Source: Nematostella vectensis
Lineage: Eukaryota; Cnidaria; Anthozoa; Actiniaria; Edwardsiidae
Direction: 5' to 3'
NCBI RefSeq assembly: GCF_932526225.1
Contig: NC_064043.1
Span: forward strand, 9,715,821 to 9,779,820
DNA: 64,000 bases
Below, piece after piece: positions 32,894 through 44,329 of this stretch. The notes under the pieces were generated by a model that searched no databases, was not told where the DNA came from, and was given only the letters and a program-made list of their open reading frames with translations. Position numbers and translations under genes: made by a program. Each line of letters starts with the position of its first letter. Within the stretch, counting starts at the first letter, position 1.

Positions 32894-34868
32894 ACGCCGA
32901 GCGATGCATTTTGGATGACGTGGATGCGCTTCAGGGTTCCTGTGGATGCCCCGCTAACGACTGTGTACGAGTTGTTTTAGCGGTTTTAGCTAGTCACAAA
33001 CTAGAACCTGTTTTAACAGGTATTACCTATTACTTTAATTGAGAATTCAGTGCGTGAAATACTCTATAGAACGATTTTATCAAACGATAAAATATTGTTA
33101 CGATACGTTTACATTTGCGTTTGTTAGCCGTAGAAAATCAATGATGACGGTACAATGCACTTTCTTATGACAAGGTTCGAATCCACAGTCAGAAAATAAA
33201 TCAAGGTTGCCTTTAAACGAGACAAGAGGACATTTTGTACAATTGAACATTAAAACTTTGTACCAAACTAGATATATTTTAATTATCACCTGTTTGTACA
33301 CTGTTTAAAATATCCAACGAGAAACCAACAAATAAGCTTACTTCTCTCGTGACGAAGATGTTAGCGCGACTTTTGCGCTGCCTGGCTGCCTCGCCTACCA
33401 CAGGCAACCAGTGCCATAATGGTTCTTTCTGTTCAAAATTCGGAACGGATCAAAAGTGGCAAAACCCTTTTTTTCTTATATCTAAATAAAAAATCTGGAG
33501 TAATTTTTTTGACAGTGAATATTTGATTTCAGTTTTAAGAAATTGAAGCTCACGGTAGTTATTTATTAAAGTTTAAATGCTTGAACACTGAATTAAGATC
33601 AAAGTATCTTACACTTATAAATAATGATTCAATTTTAAGACGCGAAATAAACTGTACAGTATTAATGGTTATGCTGAAATGAAGATTGGACTATCAGACT
33701 TGCTTGGTTGCACAAAAAATATCAAGGACTCATTTGAAATTCAAATTTCTCTAAACATCCGGAGTCACTTCTTGCCTACATTCAAACATGCAACGTGAAA
33801 TTGACGAAAGCTAAAAAAAACAACTGGAAAAAAGACAACTTTTGCTGGGTTAGTAAATACTTTTTTGAAACTTATTCTAATTTGTAAATTATTTCGCTGT
33901 GACCCTGTGTTTCTGTTGGTGTCTGTTTGTTCCGCCATTCTCAACACAGCTGAGATTACATAAATAATGAACTCTTTACTGAAAGAATATCCAAAAGTAG
34001 AGGTTTATGTATAGCATGGACAGCAACTGATAGTGCAAAAGGCAAAAACCGTGAGGTATTCCAGGAAAAAGGAAACGCGAAAAGACAGGAATCGAATTTC
34101 TCAGTCGTTATCTCACGCGTGGGCATAGTATTATCTTTGTGCTTCATAACAAAATAGCGATTACAAATAGAATTATTTCATTTGTACTATTTAGAGAAGA
34201 TATAGCCGGGAAACTAATTATTTACCCGTTTCTACAAGGATTTTCGGAAGACAGGTGTTATGTTACAAGTTTAGCTTAGCTCAGTTTTTTCAGCTTAGTT
34301 TAGCTCAAACACTTACAGTAAAATATGCGCAGGAGAGCAAGATTATTTGCATTCAAAAATTATACTTTATTAAATCTAAGAAAGCAGATCTCTGAAAGGA
34401 AACATTTTTAAAGCTCTTATAGAACGAAAATGGTCGTTGTATTTGCTGCTGTAAAAAAAAAAAAAAGAACGAAATAAAGCTATTTAGAAAAGATATTATT
34501 CAAGTAAGCTACGCTTCAGTCTGTAGCCAAGCAACATTTTAGAATTTTAAGGACGTATTTCCTAAAAATAAATGTTAACGAAATTAAATCAACCCGTAAA
34601 ATAACCAAATGCGAAAAGCCAATAAGTGCATTGATGACTGAAAACCCATTTAAATGCAGGTCATAGTAAAGAAGATCACGAAACGGCTGAACCGGTGAAA
34701 TATTGCTTCCCTAAGAACCCTTATTAAGAAATTATTTTGTTATCTGGTAATGGAGAAGGTTATCCATGGTATGTGTGACCCGAAGAGGAAATCTCTTACG
34801 CTTTCCACAGCTTATTGTGTTTTAAATGCTATGATTATCTTCTTTAGCCATTAGCAAACCTCGGTAGA
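32894..34868. other. Intergenic region upstream of the first SLC36 gene
   Basis: AT-rich with no conserved ORF. It should contain the promoter and 5' UTR of the SLC36-like gene starting at 34869. A poly-A run is at 34450-34465 and a short TTAGCTTAGCTCAG-type direct repeat near 34271-34310. Nothing else was recognised. Confidence 0.35.
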
Positions 34869-37800
34869 ATGGCTGAAGAGGTGACACAGCTCGAAGGCAA
34901 CTCAGAACAGTCCTCCCTTATAACAGCTAGTGACGATGATGGCTCATCATCTGGGAAAAAGTCGTGGGAACTCCAGCCCGTATCCGAGTACAGTACGATG
35001 GACCTCGATAGAAGCATGTTTATGTCTAACACGACTACGTAAGTATCCGAGTACAGTACGATGGACCTCGGTAGAAGCATGTTCACGTCTAACACGACTT
35101 CGTAAGTATCCAAGAGTATCCGAGTGCAGTACGATCGAACTCGGTAATAGATGTTTATGGGACTTCCATATGTCGCAAAGTCGCACACGATTGCAAGCGA
35201 TCGTGTGCGATTGTATGAAAACCAGCCTTCAGTGATGCGCTGCTATCGAATCGAACCTGCATTCTATTGTTTCTCGATAAAAAGTGGAAATCCGATAACT
35301 CTTCAGGGGCTAATCCAGGATTCCCCAAAGAGGAGGGGAGGGGGGACCAACCCAAAGGAGGGGGCATCAATATATAAAACATAACGAACTTTCTTATCCA
35401 CCCCATACCCCACTGTCTCTCTCACGATTTACCTGAATATAATAATCAATTCGAAAAACTCGTGCTTCCCATCTGATTTCAGGAGCTTCACTTCCTTGAT
35501 GCACCTGATCAAAGGCTGTGTTGGTATCGGGGTCTATGGCATGCCCCTTGCCGTGGCTTACGCGGGCTTGCTGGTAAGGCTTCCTGATGGAAGATTTCTA
35601 CCATATTTTACCACTTCACCAAACTGCTTTATCCCCTTTTTTCCAGATGGGACCGGCGATACTTCTTCTCGTGGGGATCGTGTCAGTTCACTGTATGCAT
35701 CTTCTTAAGCGGTGTGCGCACCTACATAGCGAAAAGTGAGTATACTAGATCAGTATCTTGCATTGCGCGCATGTTTATGTGCGAAAATTGAGTTTACTAG
35801 ACCAGTATCTTGTATTGTGCGCTTGTTTATGTGCAAAAAGTAAGTATACTAGACCAGTATCTTGTGTTGCGCGCATGTCAATCGTGCTAAAAGTGAGTTT
35901 ACTAGACCCACATCATGAATTGCGCGCATGTTAATCGTGCTAAAAGTGAGTATATTAGAGCAGTATCTTGAATTGCTCGCATGTTAATCGTTCGAAAAGT
36001 GAGTATATTAGACCAGTATCTTGTATTGCGCGCATGTCAATCATGCAAAAAGTGAGTTTACTAGACCAGTATCTTGCATTGCGCGCATGTTTATGTGCAA
36101 AAAGTGAGTATACTAGACCAGTATCTTGTATTGCGTGCATGTCAATCATGCAAAAAGTGAGTATACTAGACCAGCATCTTGTATTGCGAATATGTCAATC
36201 ATGCAAAAATGAGTTTACTAGACAGGCATCTTTCATTGCGTTCATGTTTATGTGCAATTAATTTTTGTCTTTAAACTGGTTGATTTCAAATTCACTGATA
36301 CATTTCCTTTTTTAGGACTGGCTCGATCTGTATGGATTACGCGCAGCTGGCTGCGAAGTGCACAGAAGTATATTTCCCCAACAAAGGCAACGTTTCCAGG
36401 TAACTCCCAAAGAGCGTTACAACAAATGTTGACTTGAAGCGTCGAAATATCTGTTTATTGATGAAATCTAACTACCTTATTCTGTTTTATTTTCGCGCGT
36501 ACTTAAATTCTCGATTTAAAATAATTAGCGAAAACTAAAGACCACGAACATTACTCTCGAGAAATTTAATGGATATGGAAAAATTTGTCACAGAGATTGA
36601 AGGTTCTATTGAGATCCCCCTAGTAAGGACATGTAACGAAACTATCAATAATGGCTCTAATAATGGTTCGAGGAATGAGAACAATTTTCCATCGCTGAAC
36701 CGCTTAGAAACAGCTTGTTGGTTTTGTTTCAAAGTATTAGTCCTGTCTAGTTGTTGGTCAAACGTCTTTTTTTTAACGAGAAATGAAGTAACTTGAACTT
36801 CGTATTCGCGAAATTATATTCCCTCCAAACATAATTTTTCTCCGCTTTCGCGAAATCAAAGACTCGCGAATTGTGCTAAGAAAATTGCAAAAGACGCGCG
36901 AAAATAAAAAAAGAATAAGATATACTGTTGGAATTGTATTACATGACCAAATAGTACACAGAAACGATTTTATTATGAATATGGTTAGACTGATATTTCC
37001 TTATCATAATATTGCCATATATACTAAAAATCTTCTATAAATTTCTAGGGTAGTTGTGAATGCCTTTCTCGTGTTCACGCAACTCGGGTTCTGCTGTGCC
37101 TATGTGGTATTCATCACGGACTCTATAAAACAGGCAAGTATCCACTCTCACTCCCTTCTTCACTCCCTCGGTCTCCTCTTCCCTTGGTGATCTCAGTACC
37201 ACCCACAAGCCACCCCACCCCCCAATACTTTCTTAATGTTTCTGTATTGCCCCTCCCCAATATTTTCTTAATGTTTCTGTATTTTGCCCCCCACCCCCAA
37301 TATTTTCTTACTGTTTCTGTATTGTGCCCCCCCCCCAATATTTTCTTAATGTTTCTGTATTGTGCCCCCCCCAATATTTTCTTAATGTTTCTGTATTTTG
37401 CCCCCCACCCCCAATATTTTCTTAATGTTTCTGTATTTTGCCCCCCACCCCCAATATTTTCTTACTGTTTCTGTATTGTGCCCCCCCCCCCAATATTTTC
37501 TTAATGTGTCTGTATTGTGCCCCCCAATACCTTCTTAATGTTTCTGTATTGCGCCCCCCCCCAATATTTTCTTAATGTTTCTGTATTTTGCCCCCCACCC
37601 CCAATATTTTCTTACTGTTTCTGTATTGTGCCCCCCCCAATATTTTCTTAATGTTTCTGTATTGTGCCCCCCCCAATATTTTCTTAATGTTTCTGTATTT
37701 TGCCCCCCACCCCCAATATTTTCTTAATGTTTCTGTATTTTGCCCCCCACCCCCAATATTTTCTTACTGTTTCTGTATTGTGCCCCCCCCCCCCCCAATA

Positions 37801-40800
37801 ATTTCTTACTGTTTCTGTATTGTGCCCCCCCAATATTTTCTTAATGTTTCTGTATTGTGCCCCCCCAATACTTTCTTATGTTTCTGTATTGTGCCCCCCC
37901 AATATTTTCTTAATGTTCCGTATTGTCCCCCCCCCCATTATTTTCTTAATGTTTCCGTATTGTGCCCCCCCCCAATATTTTCTTAATGTTTCTGTATTGT
38001 GCCCCCCCAATATTTTCTTAATGTTTCTGTATTGTGCCCCCCCCCCCCAATATTTTCTTAATGTTTCTGTATTGTGCACCCCCAATATTTTCTTAATGTT
38101 TCTTTATTGCGCCCCCCCAATACTTTCTTAATGTTTCTGTATTGTGCCCCCCCCCCAATATTTTTTTAATGTTTCTGTATTGTGCCCCCCCCCAATATTT
38201 TCTTAATGTTTCTGTATTGCGCCCCCCCAATATTTTCTTAATGTGTCTGTATTGTGCCCCCCAATATTTAATGTTTCTGTATTTTGCCCCCCCCCCCCAT
38301 ATGTTCTTAATAGTTCTGTATTGTGCCCCTCCCCCCCCCCCAATATTTCGATATCTTCTACGGTACTGCTCTCTCCTTTCGTTCCTTCTCATATTCCTTT
38401 CCCTTTTTATTTTCTCTCTCTATATTCACCTCTTTCCCTTTCCATCTCCAAATAATAACCAAGACCGAGGACTTCCATTCATATCGCTTTATACGCCACA
38501 ACTCATCCGCATCAAGCCCCTTTTCTCCCCCCTCCCCCTTTTCTCCCCCCCTGTAGCCTTCAGACTAGCCTATATTTAAAGAATGTCGTTCACTTTTTGT
38601 TATTGTTTATCATTGAAAATACATCGGTTTATTTACAAGGAAACTTACAAATAGCAATCTACGAATAAAGTCTGTTAAGTTATTGGCACTATTTGGTTGA
38701 AAATATCTTGGTTGGTTTCTTGTGAATAAGCCGATGAAAATGGATACTTTGTGCCACTCGGCATTGAGCGGGAGAATAAAATAAAATGGCGGCGTGATTG
38801 GCCTTCTTCAAATCAAACGACAATAAGAATAAGCCCATGTTCCTCCTTGTATTCCAGGCTGCCGATGGTTCCGTGGACCTCGATGTTCGCATCTGGATGG
38901 TGATCGTTTTCCCGTTCTTGGTTCTCTTCTCCTTCATCCGCACACTCAAATTCTTGGTCATTGTTTCTGGCATCTCGAACGTCATTACCATATTTGGAAT
39001 CGTGGGTGCACTTAACTATGCCAGCACCACGCTACATGATACTAAAAGCTTACCGCTGTTCGCAAACTGGTCAACGCTGCCATTGACGTTTGCGCTCTCG
39101 GTGTATGCTTATGAAGGGATAGGCGTGGTAAGTTAGACTCGCGTCTTGGGTATTTCTCAATTGTCCACATGTCCATCTTTACAGTTGTAGTCCACTCACG
39201 TATTGGTCTCAAGAGAGATATGATGATATTAATAGAACAGTTTACGTCAAATTAGAACAAACTTTTGGTTATATCTCGATTAGTCCACATGTCCATTTAT
39301 ACAGTTGTAGTCCACTCATTTATTGGTCTCAAGCAACTAACCACCATATTTGGCTGTGGCAAAATAAAAAAGTCGTGTTACTGTTCCTAAAACCTACAAC
39401 GACACAAAGGAATGTTTATGTTATTCTGAGGTTCATAGGTTGTCACCCGTTTCATTGCCATACTGTTTCTGTGTTCACTTGATACTTGTTTGATTTGACT
39501 CGACCAAATACCAAATGTTAGATCCGTCACGTTACAACATGTCTGTGCTAAGTGACCATGAACATGGCACACCTTGATCACGTGCTGATTAACTTATCAC
39601 ACGTGCTTAGCATGTTTTGATTACGTGCTCCACTACTTGATGAATATACCTTGATCACGTGACTTACCTGATCAGGTGATTAGCATACCTTGATCACGTG
39701 CGTTCAATGCTTGATCACGTGATTGTCCTATGAACAGGTCCTTCCCGTGGAGAACATGATGAGAACGCCACGTGACTTCACCTGGGTGTTGAACCTCGCC
39801 ATGAGCGTCGTGGTCATACTGTACCTTGTCGTAGGCACGATGGGATACATCTCGTGTGCCGCGATGTGCAAAGGGAGCTTCACGCTCAACTTACCCGACA
39901 CTCCGTAAGCAAACATTCACCACTTTTTACACTCACAATCAAATCTCTTTTGCGGACAAAGATATAATCCTTTACGACTCAAAACTCCTAACTCAAAAAA
40001 TCAAAACTCCCGTCATTACCAGGGGCGGATACATGAGTTCCAAAAAGGGGGGTGGGGCAAAGTAAGGGTTTCAAAAAAGGGTGGGCCGGCTTATGGTTCT
40101 TCCGTGGATACTCTAAGATTTTCTGTTATTTTTAAGCCAATAATCTGAAAATAACGGAGGGGTGGGGGTTCTGCTAGGCCCATCCCTTGATCCACCTCTG
40201 ATTACGGACACTCGTTACTACGGGCACTAGAATACACTTGAATGATGAGGGTTGGTATGCAGTGTAGTTATGGCTACTGGAATGAGCCGGGTTTTTTTTT
40301 CTTACCAAGCTGTTCGTAAAACTGTTTCACAAAAAGTTAAAAAAACATTACAAGAAGGCCGTAAAAAGACTCTGCCCTACAAAAGCTGCACAAATAGTCA
40401 CATAACAGAAAACAGACGAAACTCTGTACATTCCTTATCAGAGGCAGGCGCGTTCCAAAAATCGGCCAAGGGAGGCGCACACGGTGATAGGTATCATATG
40501 GAAAAGGCATAGCATTTAAAAATTAATTTTCAAATGCTATGCAAGGAATTTCTTATTAAGAAATGACCCACTTTTTGTCCGCCAGGGGGAGGGGGGGGGG
40601 GGGGTGTGCCCCCCCTGTGTACGCGCCTGGAGAGAAACTTGTGTGTTGGCGTGGTGAAGTTGGGAGTTTGGGGTGTTCGGGTGCGTGACACCTGCCCTAA
40701 TAATTAGCTACACGGTATCACCTTACCTGTCTAGTATCCACTCTAACTATATAGATAGCCAAAAGATTGTTGCATTTAAGTTGTCTTGATATTATATTCA

Positions 40801-41934
40801 TTTTTTCTTTTCAGTTTTTATACGACTCTGAAGTTATTGATCGCCGGCTCGATGTTCCTGACGTATTTTCTTCAGTTTTACGTACCTGTCGAGATCCTTT
40901 TGCCATCTGTCTTAAAGCGCGTTTCCAAGAAGTATCAAACGGTCGCCGACCTTGGCTTTCGCACATCCTTAGTCCTTGTCACAGGTGAGAAATGACAAAG
41001 TGACCTACCCGGGGGTAATGCCTACATTTTAATAGAGGTACAGAGGACACTTTCAATGTGCCTTAAAGTGCAAATAAAACCAGGCAAGATTTTGGCTCTT
41101 TCATGTTTTGGAGAATTTGACGGATAACAATAAATGAATATAAATTAAAAAATACAACACTTCTTAAAACGGTTGTCCACCTGAATTGACAAGGAGGAAG
41201 TCTCGAGAAAGGGATGGCTTGTGGGTGGTACTGAGATCACCAAGGGAAGAGGAGGCCGAGGGAGTGGGAGTGGATATACTCAGATCACCAAGGGAAGAGA
41301 GGATGCCGGGGGAGTGAAGAAGGGAGGAGTGAGAGTGGATACTTGCCTGTTTTATACAGTCCGTGTTACGTGACTCTTTATGTAAACTTTCTGCCAAGAA
41401 GCTGCCGCGTTATCTGATTTTTAACTTCCCGCTGTAACAGTCTGTGGTACACCTGATATTCTCCACTTGCAAAAGTGAAACTATAGTGAGTCAGGTGACT
41501 TTTCTAGTGTTGGGAATGTCTCTTTCACTGGACAACTTCAGTTCTTATTACATATGTTTATCCTAAAAAGGGGGTCACATGTACCATTTAGGCTCCCTTG
41601 TCTAACGTTACTCACCCAGTTTCCAAGTCGAATTCAACGTATTAATAATCACGCTTTTCTTGATTTTTATTCAGTTGTTCTCGCCGCCTGTGTTCCGCGT
41701 TTGGAAGACGTGATTGCTGTCATTGGCTCTCTCGCGAGTACAACACTATGTATGACTTTCCCCGCCGCGATGGACATAGCGAGTCTGCGCATGTCTTCAA
41801 AGCTCACGTGGTACCTATTGCTCAAAGACATTGTCATCATTCTTATCGGCATTACAGGGTCCGTGACTGGTCTCTACATGTCCATGGCCAAACTTATACG
41901 ATTCTGGTCTCATGGTGCCAAAGTGGATTTGTAA
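34869..41934 (+). CDS. SLC36-type (proton-coupled) amino-acid transporter, copy A, 9 exons, 461 aa
   Basis: Exons 34869-35038, 35483-35573, 35647-35735, 36316-36399, 37049-37133, 38858-39127, 39738-39904, 40815-40984, 41675-41934. All joins keep frame (1386 nt). The product has an acidic, Ser-rich cytosolic N-terminus of about 55 residues, then about 11 transmembrane helices. Family landmarks: MHLIKGCVGIGVYGMPLAVA in the first helix, SFIRTLK, and AYEGIGV followed by PVENMM. This is the AA_trans/SLC36 (PAT) family, which moves small neutral amino acids with protons across lysosomal or plasma membranes; substrate choice cannot be read here. Exon 5 ends at a non-canonical GC donor (AAACAG|GCAAGT). 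Exons 1, 3 and 5 all have copied splice-donor regions nearby. It is the tandem paralogue of the gene at 44330-50541. Confidence 0.93.
34981..35150 (+). repeat. Tandem copy of the exon-1 3' end and splice donor
   Basis: The last 58 bases of coding exon 1 plus the donor (TATCCGAGTACAGTACG... to ACTAC|GTAAG) are repeated at 35044-35106, offset 63 bp (21 codons), with few changes and with an intact GTAAGT at 35102. A third, decayed copy starts at 35117. Confidence 0.9.
35731..36250 (+). repeat. Minisatellite of about 52 bp whose unit contains the exon-3 splice donor
   Basis: About ten units from the end of SLC36-A exon 3 (GAAAA|GTGAGTATACTAGA) onwards. Each has the form (G/C)AAAAGTGAGTATACTAGAC, CAGTATCTTG, then ATTGCGCGCATGT. 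Most units keep a usable-looking GTGAGT or GTAAGT. The array fills most of intron 3. Confidence 0.9.
37215..38345 (+). repeat. 36-bp minisatellite, about 31 units, in SLC36-A intron 5
   Basis: Units read CCCCCCAATATTTTCTTAAT, GTTTCTGTATTGTGCC, with variable C-run length (5-12). The C-run variation shifts frame and yields false Pro/Phe/Leu-rich ORFs on the plus strand. The unit matches part of the GCCGTAGCAGG elements at 12140-12180 and 48195-48226. Confidence 0.95.
39579..39721. promoter_or_regulatory. Cluster of five CACGTG E-boxes in SLC36-A intron 6
   Basis: CACGTG occurs at 39579, 39600, 39656, 39695 and 39716, mostly as TTGATCACGTG, ending 16 bp before exon 7. CACGTG is the core of bHLH-Zip (MITF/TFE, USF, MYC) sites. 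Whether this is regulatory or just a degenerate local repeat cannot be told from sequence. Confidence 0.45.
41170..41375 (-). repeat. Inverted copy of SLC36-A exon-5 end, donor and start of intron 5
   Basis: Read on the minus strand this gives ACGGACTGTATAAAACAGGC, AAGTATCCACTCTCACTCC, then CTTCCCTTGGTGATCTCAGT twice. It matches plus-strand 37122-37205, which spans the exon 5/intron 5 junction, including the GC donor. The copy lies in intron 8 of the same gene and is partly duplicated internally. Confidence 0.88.
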
Positions 41935-41987
41935 TTAGAAATGGGTTCAATTTTCGTCCTGAGAACGCAGGAGTCTGGGATGTAGCT

Positions 41988-43831
41988 AGTTATTTTGAAA
42001 GAGGGATAGAAAGGAAAGTAGCGATGGAGTGGTAATGCTAGGATAAGTATGTAGTGCATCTTACTCGAGAATTCGATGAGCTATTATATCCCCTCTTTTT
42101 CATTTGTTATGGTTCGTTCTGTTGATCAGGGCGAGAAGGAAGGGAAGGAGAGATATCATTGTACATAAAGGTGCTACTTAATTAAAATATCTCGAATGAT
42201 TCCAAGAAACATAAATGCAGCATTCATTACTTTCTGTGGGAAATGTCAAAGAAGCGGATAGTATAATAAAAGCAATGGACGCCCGCGAAAGACAAAGTCA
42301 CAGAGAATAGCCCGAAACAAACAAAAACACGGAGAGTAGGGCACAACAGAGAAAGCCACGGAAAGTAGCGCGCAATAGACAAAGACACCGAGAGTAGCGC
42401 GCAACAGACAAAGCCACGGAGAGTGGCGCGCAGCAGACAAAGACACAGAAAGTAGCGCGCAATAGACAAAGCCACGGAAAGTAGCGCGCAACAGACAAAG
42501 CCACCGAGAGCAGCGCGCAACAGACAAAGCCACGGAAAGTAGCGCGCAGCAGACAAAGACACAGAAAGTAGCGCGCAACAGACAAAGCCACGGAAAGTAG
42601 CGCGCAGCAGACAAAGACATAGAAAGTAGCGAGCAACAGACAAAGCCACGGAAAGTAGCGCGCAACAGACAAAGCCACCGAGAGTAGCGCGCAATAGACA
42701 AAGCCACCGAGAGCAGCGCGCAACAGACAAAGCCACCGAGAGTGGCGCGCAACAGACAAAGCCACCAAGAGTAGCGCGCAACCGACAAAGCCACGGAGAG
42801 TAGCGCGCAACAGACAAAGCCACGGAAAGTAGCGCGCAACAGACAAAGCCACGGAAAGTAGCGAGCAACAGACAAAGCCACCGAAAGTAGCGCGCAACAG
42901 ACAAAGCCACCGAGAGCAGCGAGCAACAGACAAAGCCACCGAGAGTAGCGCGCAACAGACAAAGCCACCGAGAGTAGCGCGCAACAGACAAAGCCACCGA
43001 GAGTAGCGCGCAACAGACAAAGCCACCGAGAGTAGCGCGCAACAGACAAAGCCACCGAGAGTAGCGCGCAACAGACAAAGCCACCGAGAGTAGCGCGCAA
43101 CAGAGACGGCACTTCTGAAAGTCAAGAGCGACATCTCCTAAATATGAACAAGCAGCATGTCACTCTGCTCGTTCTACTTGACTTGAGTGAAGCCACAGGG
43201 AGTGGCGTGCATCAGACAAAGCCACGGACAGTGACGCGAAAAAGACAAACAGCGGACAGAGTAGCGCGCAACAGATAGGAACTGCATTGCATTTTATTTT
43301 AGTAAGCAAACGAAAGATACACCAATAAGGGCCGGAATGTTCACAATAGCTCCACTAACTCATCCAGTACCCCCTGCTTACAATATAAAACAATTACTAG
43401 TTCTAGTATGAGCGAGATCAGTTAAAATTCCATCATTGGTTAGTGTTCCCAACGAAAGACAGTATTCACCCAAAGTTATTCACCCAAGTTATTTTGAAAG
43501 AGGGATAGAAAGGAAAGTAGCGATGGAGTGGTAATGCTAGGATAAGTATGTAGTGCATCTTACTCGAGAATTCGATGAGCTATTATATCCCCTCTTTTTC
43601 ATTTGTTATGGTTCGTTCTGTTGATCAGGGCGAGAAGGAAGGGAAGGAGAGATATCATTGTACATAAAGGTGCTACTTAATTAAAATATCTCGAATGATT
43701 CCAAGAAACATAAATGCCATAAAGTACCTCCTGCTTACAATATAAAACAATTACTAGTTCTAGTATGAGCGAGATCAGTTAAAATTCCATCATTGGTTAG
43801 TGTTCCCAACGAAAGACAGTATTCACCCAAA
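41988..43831. repeat. Local segmental duplication flanking the 29-bp satellite (A ... B A' B')
   Basis: Segment A (41988-42218) recurs as A' (43487-43717), 231 bp each and essentially identical. Segment B (43367-43474) recurs as B' (43724-43831), 108 bp each with about one change. The order is A, satellite, B, A', B'. This lies directly downstream of the SLC36-A stop codon, so A is probably its 3' UTR or flank. Confidence 0.92.
42330..43110. repeat. 29-bp satellite array, about 27 units
   Basis: The unit is AGCGCGCAACAGACAAAGCC, ACCGAGAGT (29 bp). The right-hand units are nearly identical and the left-hand ones are diverged (ACGGAAAGT, ACAGAAAGT variants), a pattern of ongoing homogenisation at one end. 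29 is not a multiple of 3 and the unit lacks stops on the minus strand, so all three minus frames stay open for about 280 codons. These are not genes. Confidence 0.95.
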
Positions 43832-44329
43832 AATCTTGATGATTGATGGGCTGTTCTCTGAGCAGGCAAACGCACGGAACGTGAGTCATACCCACTGATA
43901 TATGGCTGGATGCGCTAATCATACAGCATTCCTGCGATCGAATCCGTTTAGTTTCATATTCCTCATATTAAACGTTTGGGTTTCCTGTGTCTTGTTTTTT
44001 TTTTTTTTTTGTCAGAATATGCTAGTGAGACACCCACAATATTTTTAACCAATTACTACGGACTCGAGCACGTGATCACCGATCATAACGAACGATAATA
44101 TGACGGACAACGGGCTATAGGATAATCCGACTCCGAAATGAAGTCTATGTCGTTTTTAGTGTTGAATAAAGCACGTAACGACGCGCTATATAACCGCCGC
44201 CGCCTGGTAAATGAGTAATACGACCCCCAGCAGTTTTTTTTTCCCTCGCGCCGCTGGGGGTCGTATTACTCATTTACCAGGCGGCGGACTCGTGATGTAT
44301 AGAACCCTGGATTACAAACTCAAGACAAC
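43832..44329. promoter_or_regulatory. Upstream region of SLC36 copy B
   Basis: Contains the presumed promoter and 5' UTR. A poly-T run lies near 43997, and the perfect 35-bp palindrome at 44197-44287 ends 42 bp before the start codon. GCTATATAA at 44185-44193 could act as a TATA-like element, immediately upstream of the palindrome. Confidence 0.4.
44197..44287. repeat. Perfect 35-bp inverted repeat upstream of SLC36-B
   Basis: Arms 44197-44231 and 44253-44287 are exact reverse complements (starting CCGCCGCCTGG, ending CCCCCAGC), with a 21-base T-rich loop. It would fold into a very stable hairpin if transcribed. The left arm also carries an upstream ATG out of frame with the transporter. Confidence 0.95.

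Noticed and set aside
37184..38579. Pro/Asn/Phe/Leu-rich repeat 'proteins' on the plus strand and Gly/Tyr/Lys-rich ones on the minus strand
   Set aside because: Translations of the 36-bp minisatellite; frame depends on C-run length, and the region is intron 5 of SLC36-A.
42227..43134. Three overlapping minus-strand frames of 278-288 codons with Leu/Cys/Arg-rich repeats (CCALLSVALSVARYSRW-like)
   Set aside because: They are translations of a 29-bp satellite. The period is not a multiple of 3 and the unit has no minus-strand stops, so all three frames stay open and give the same 29-residue repeat.
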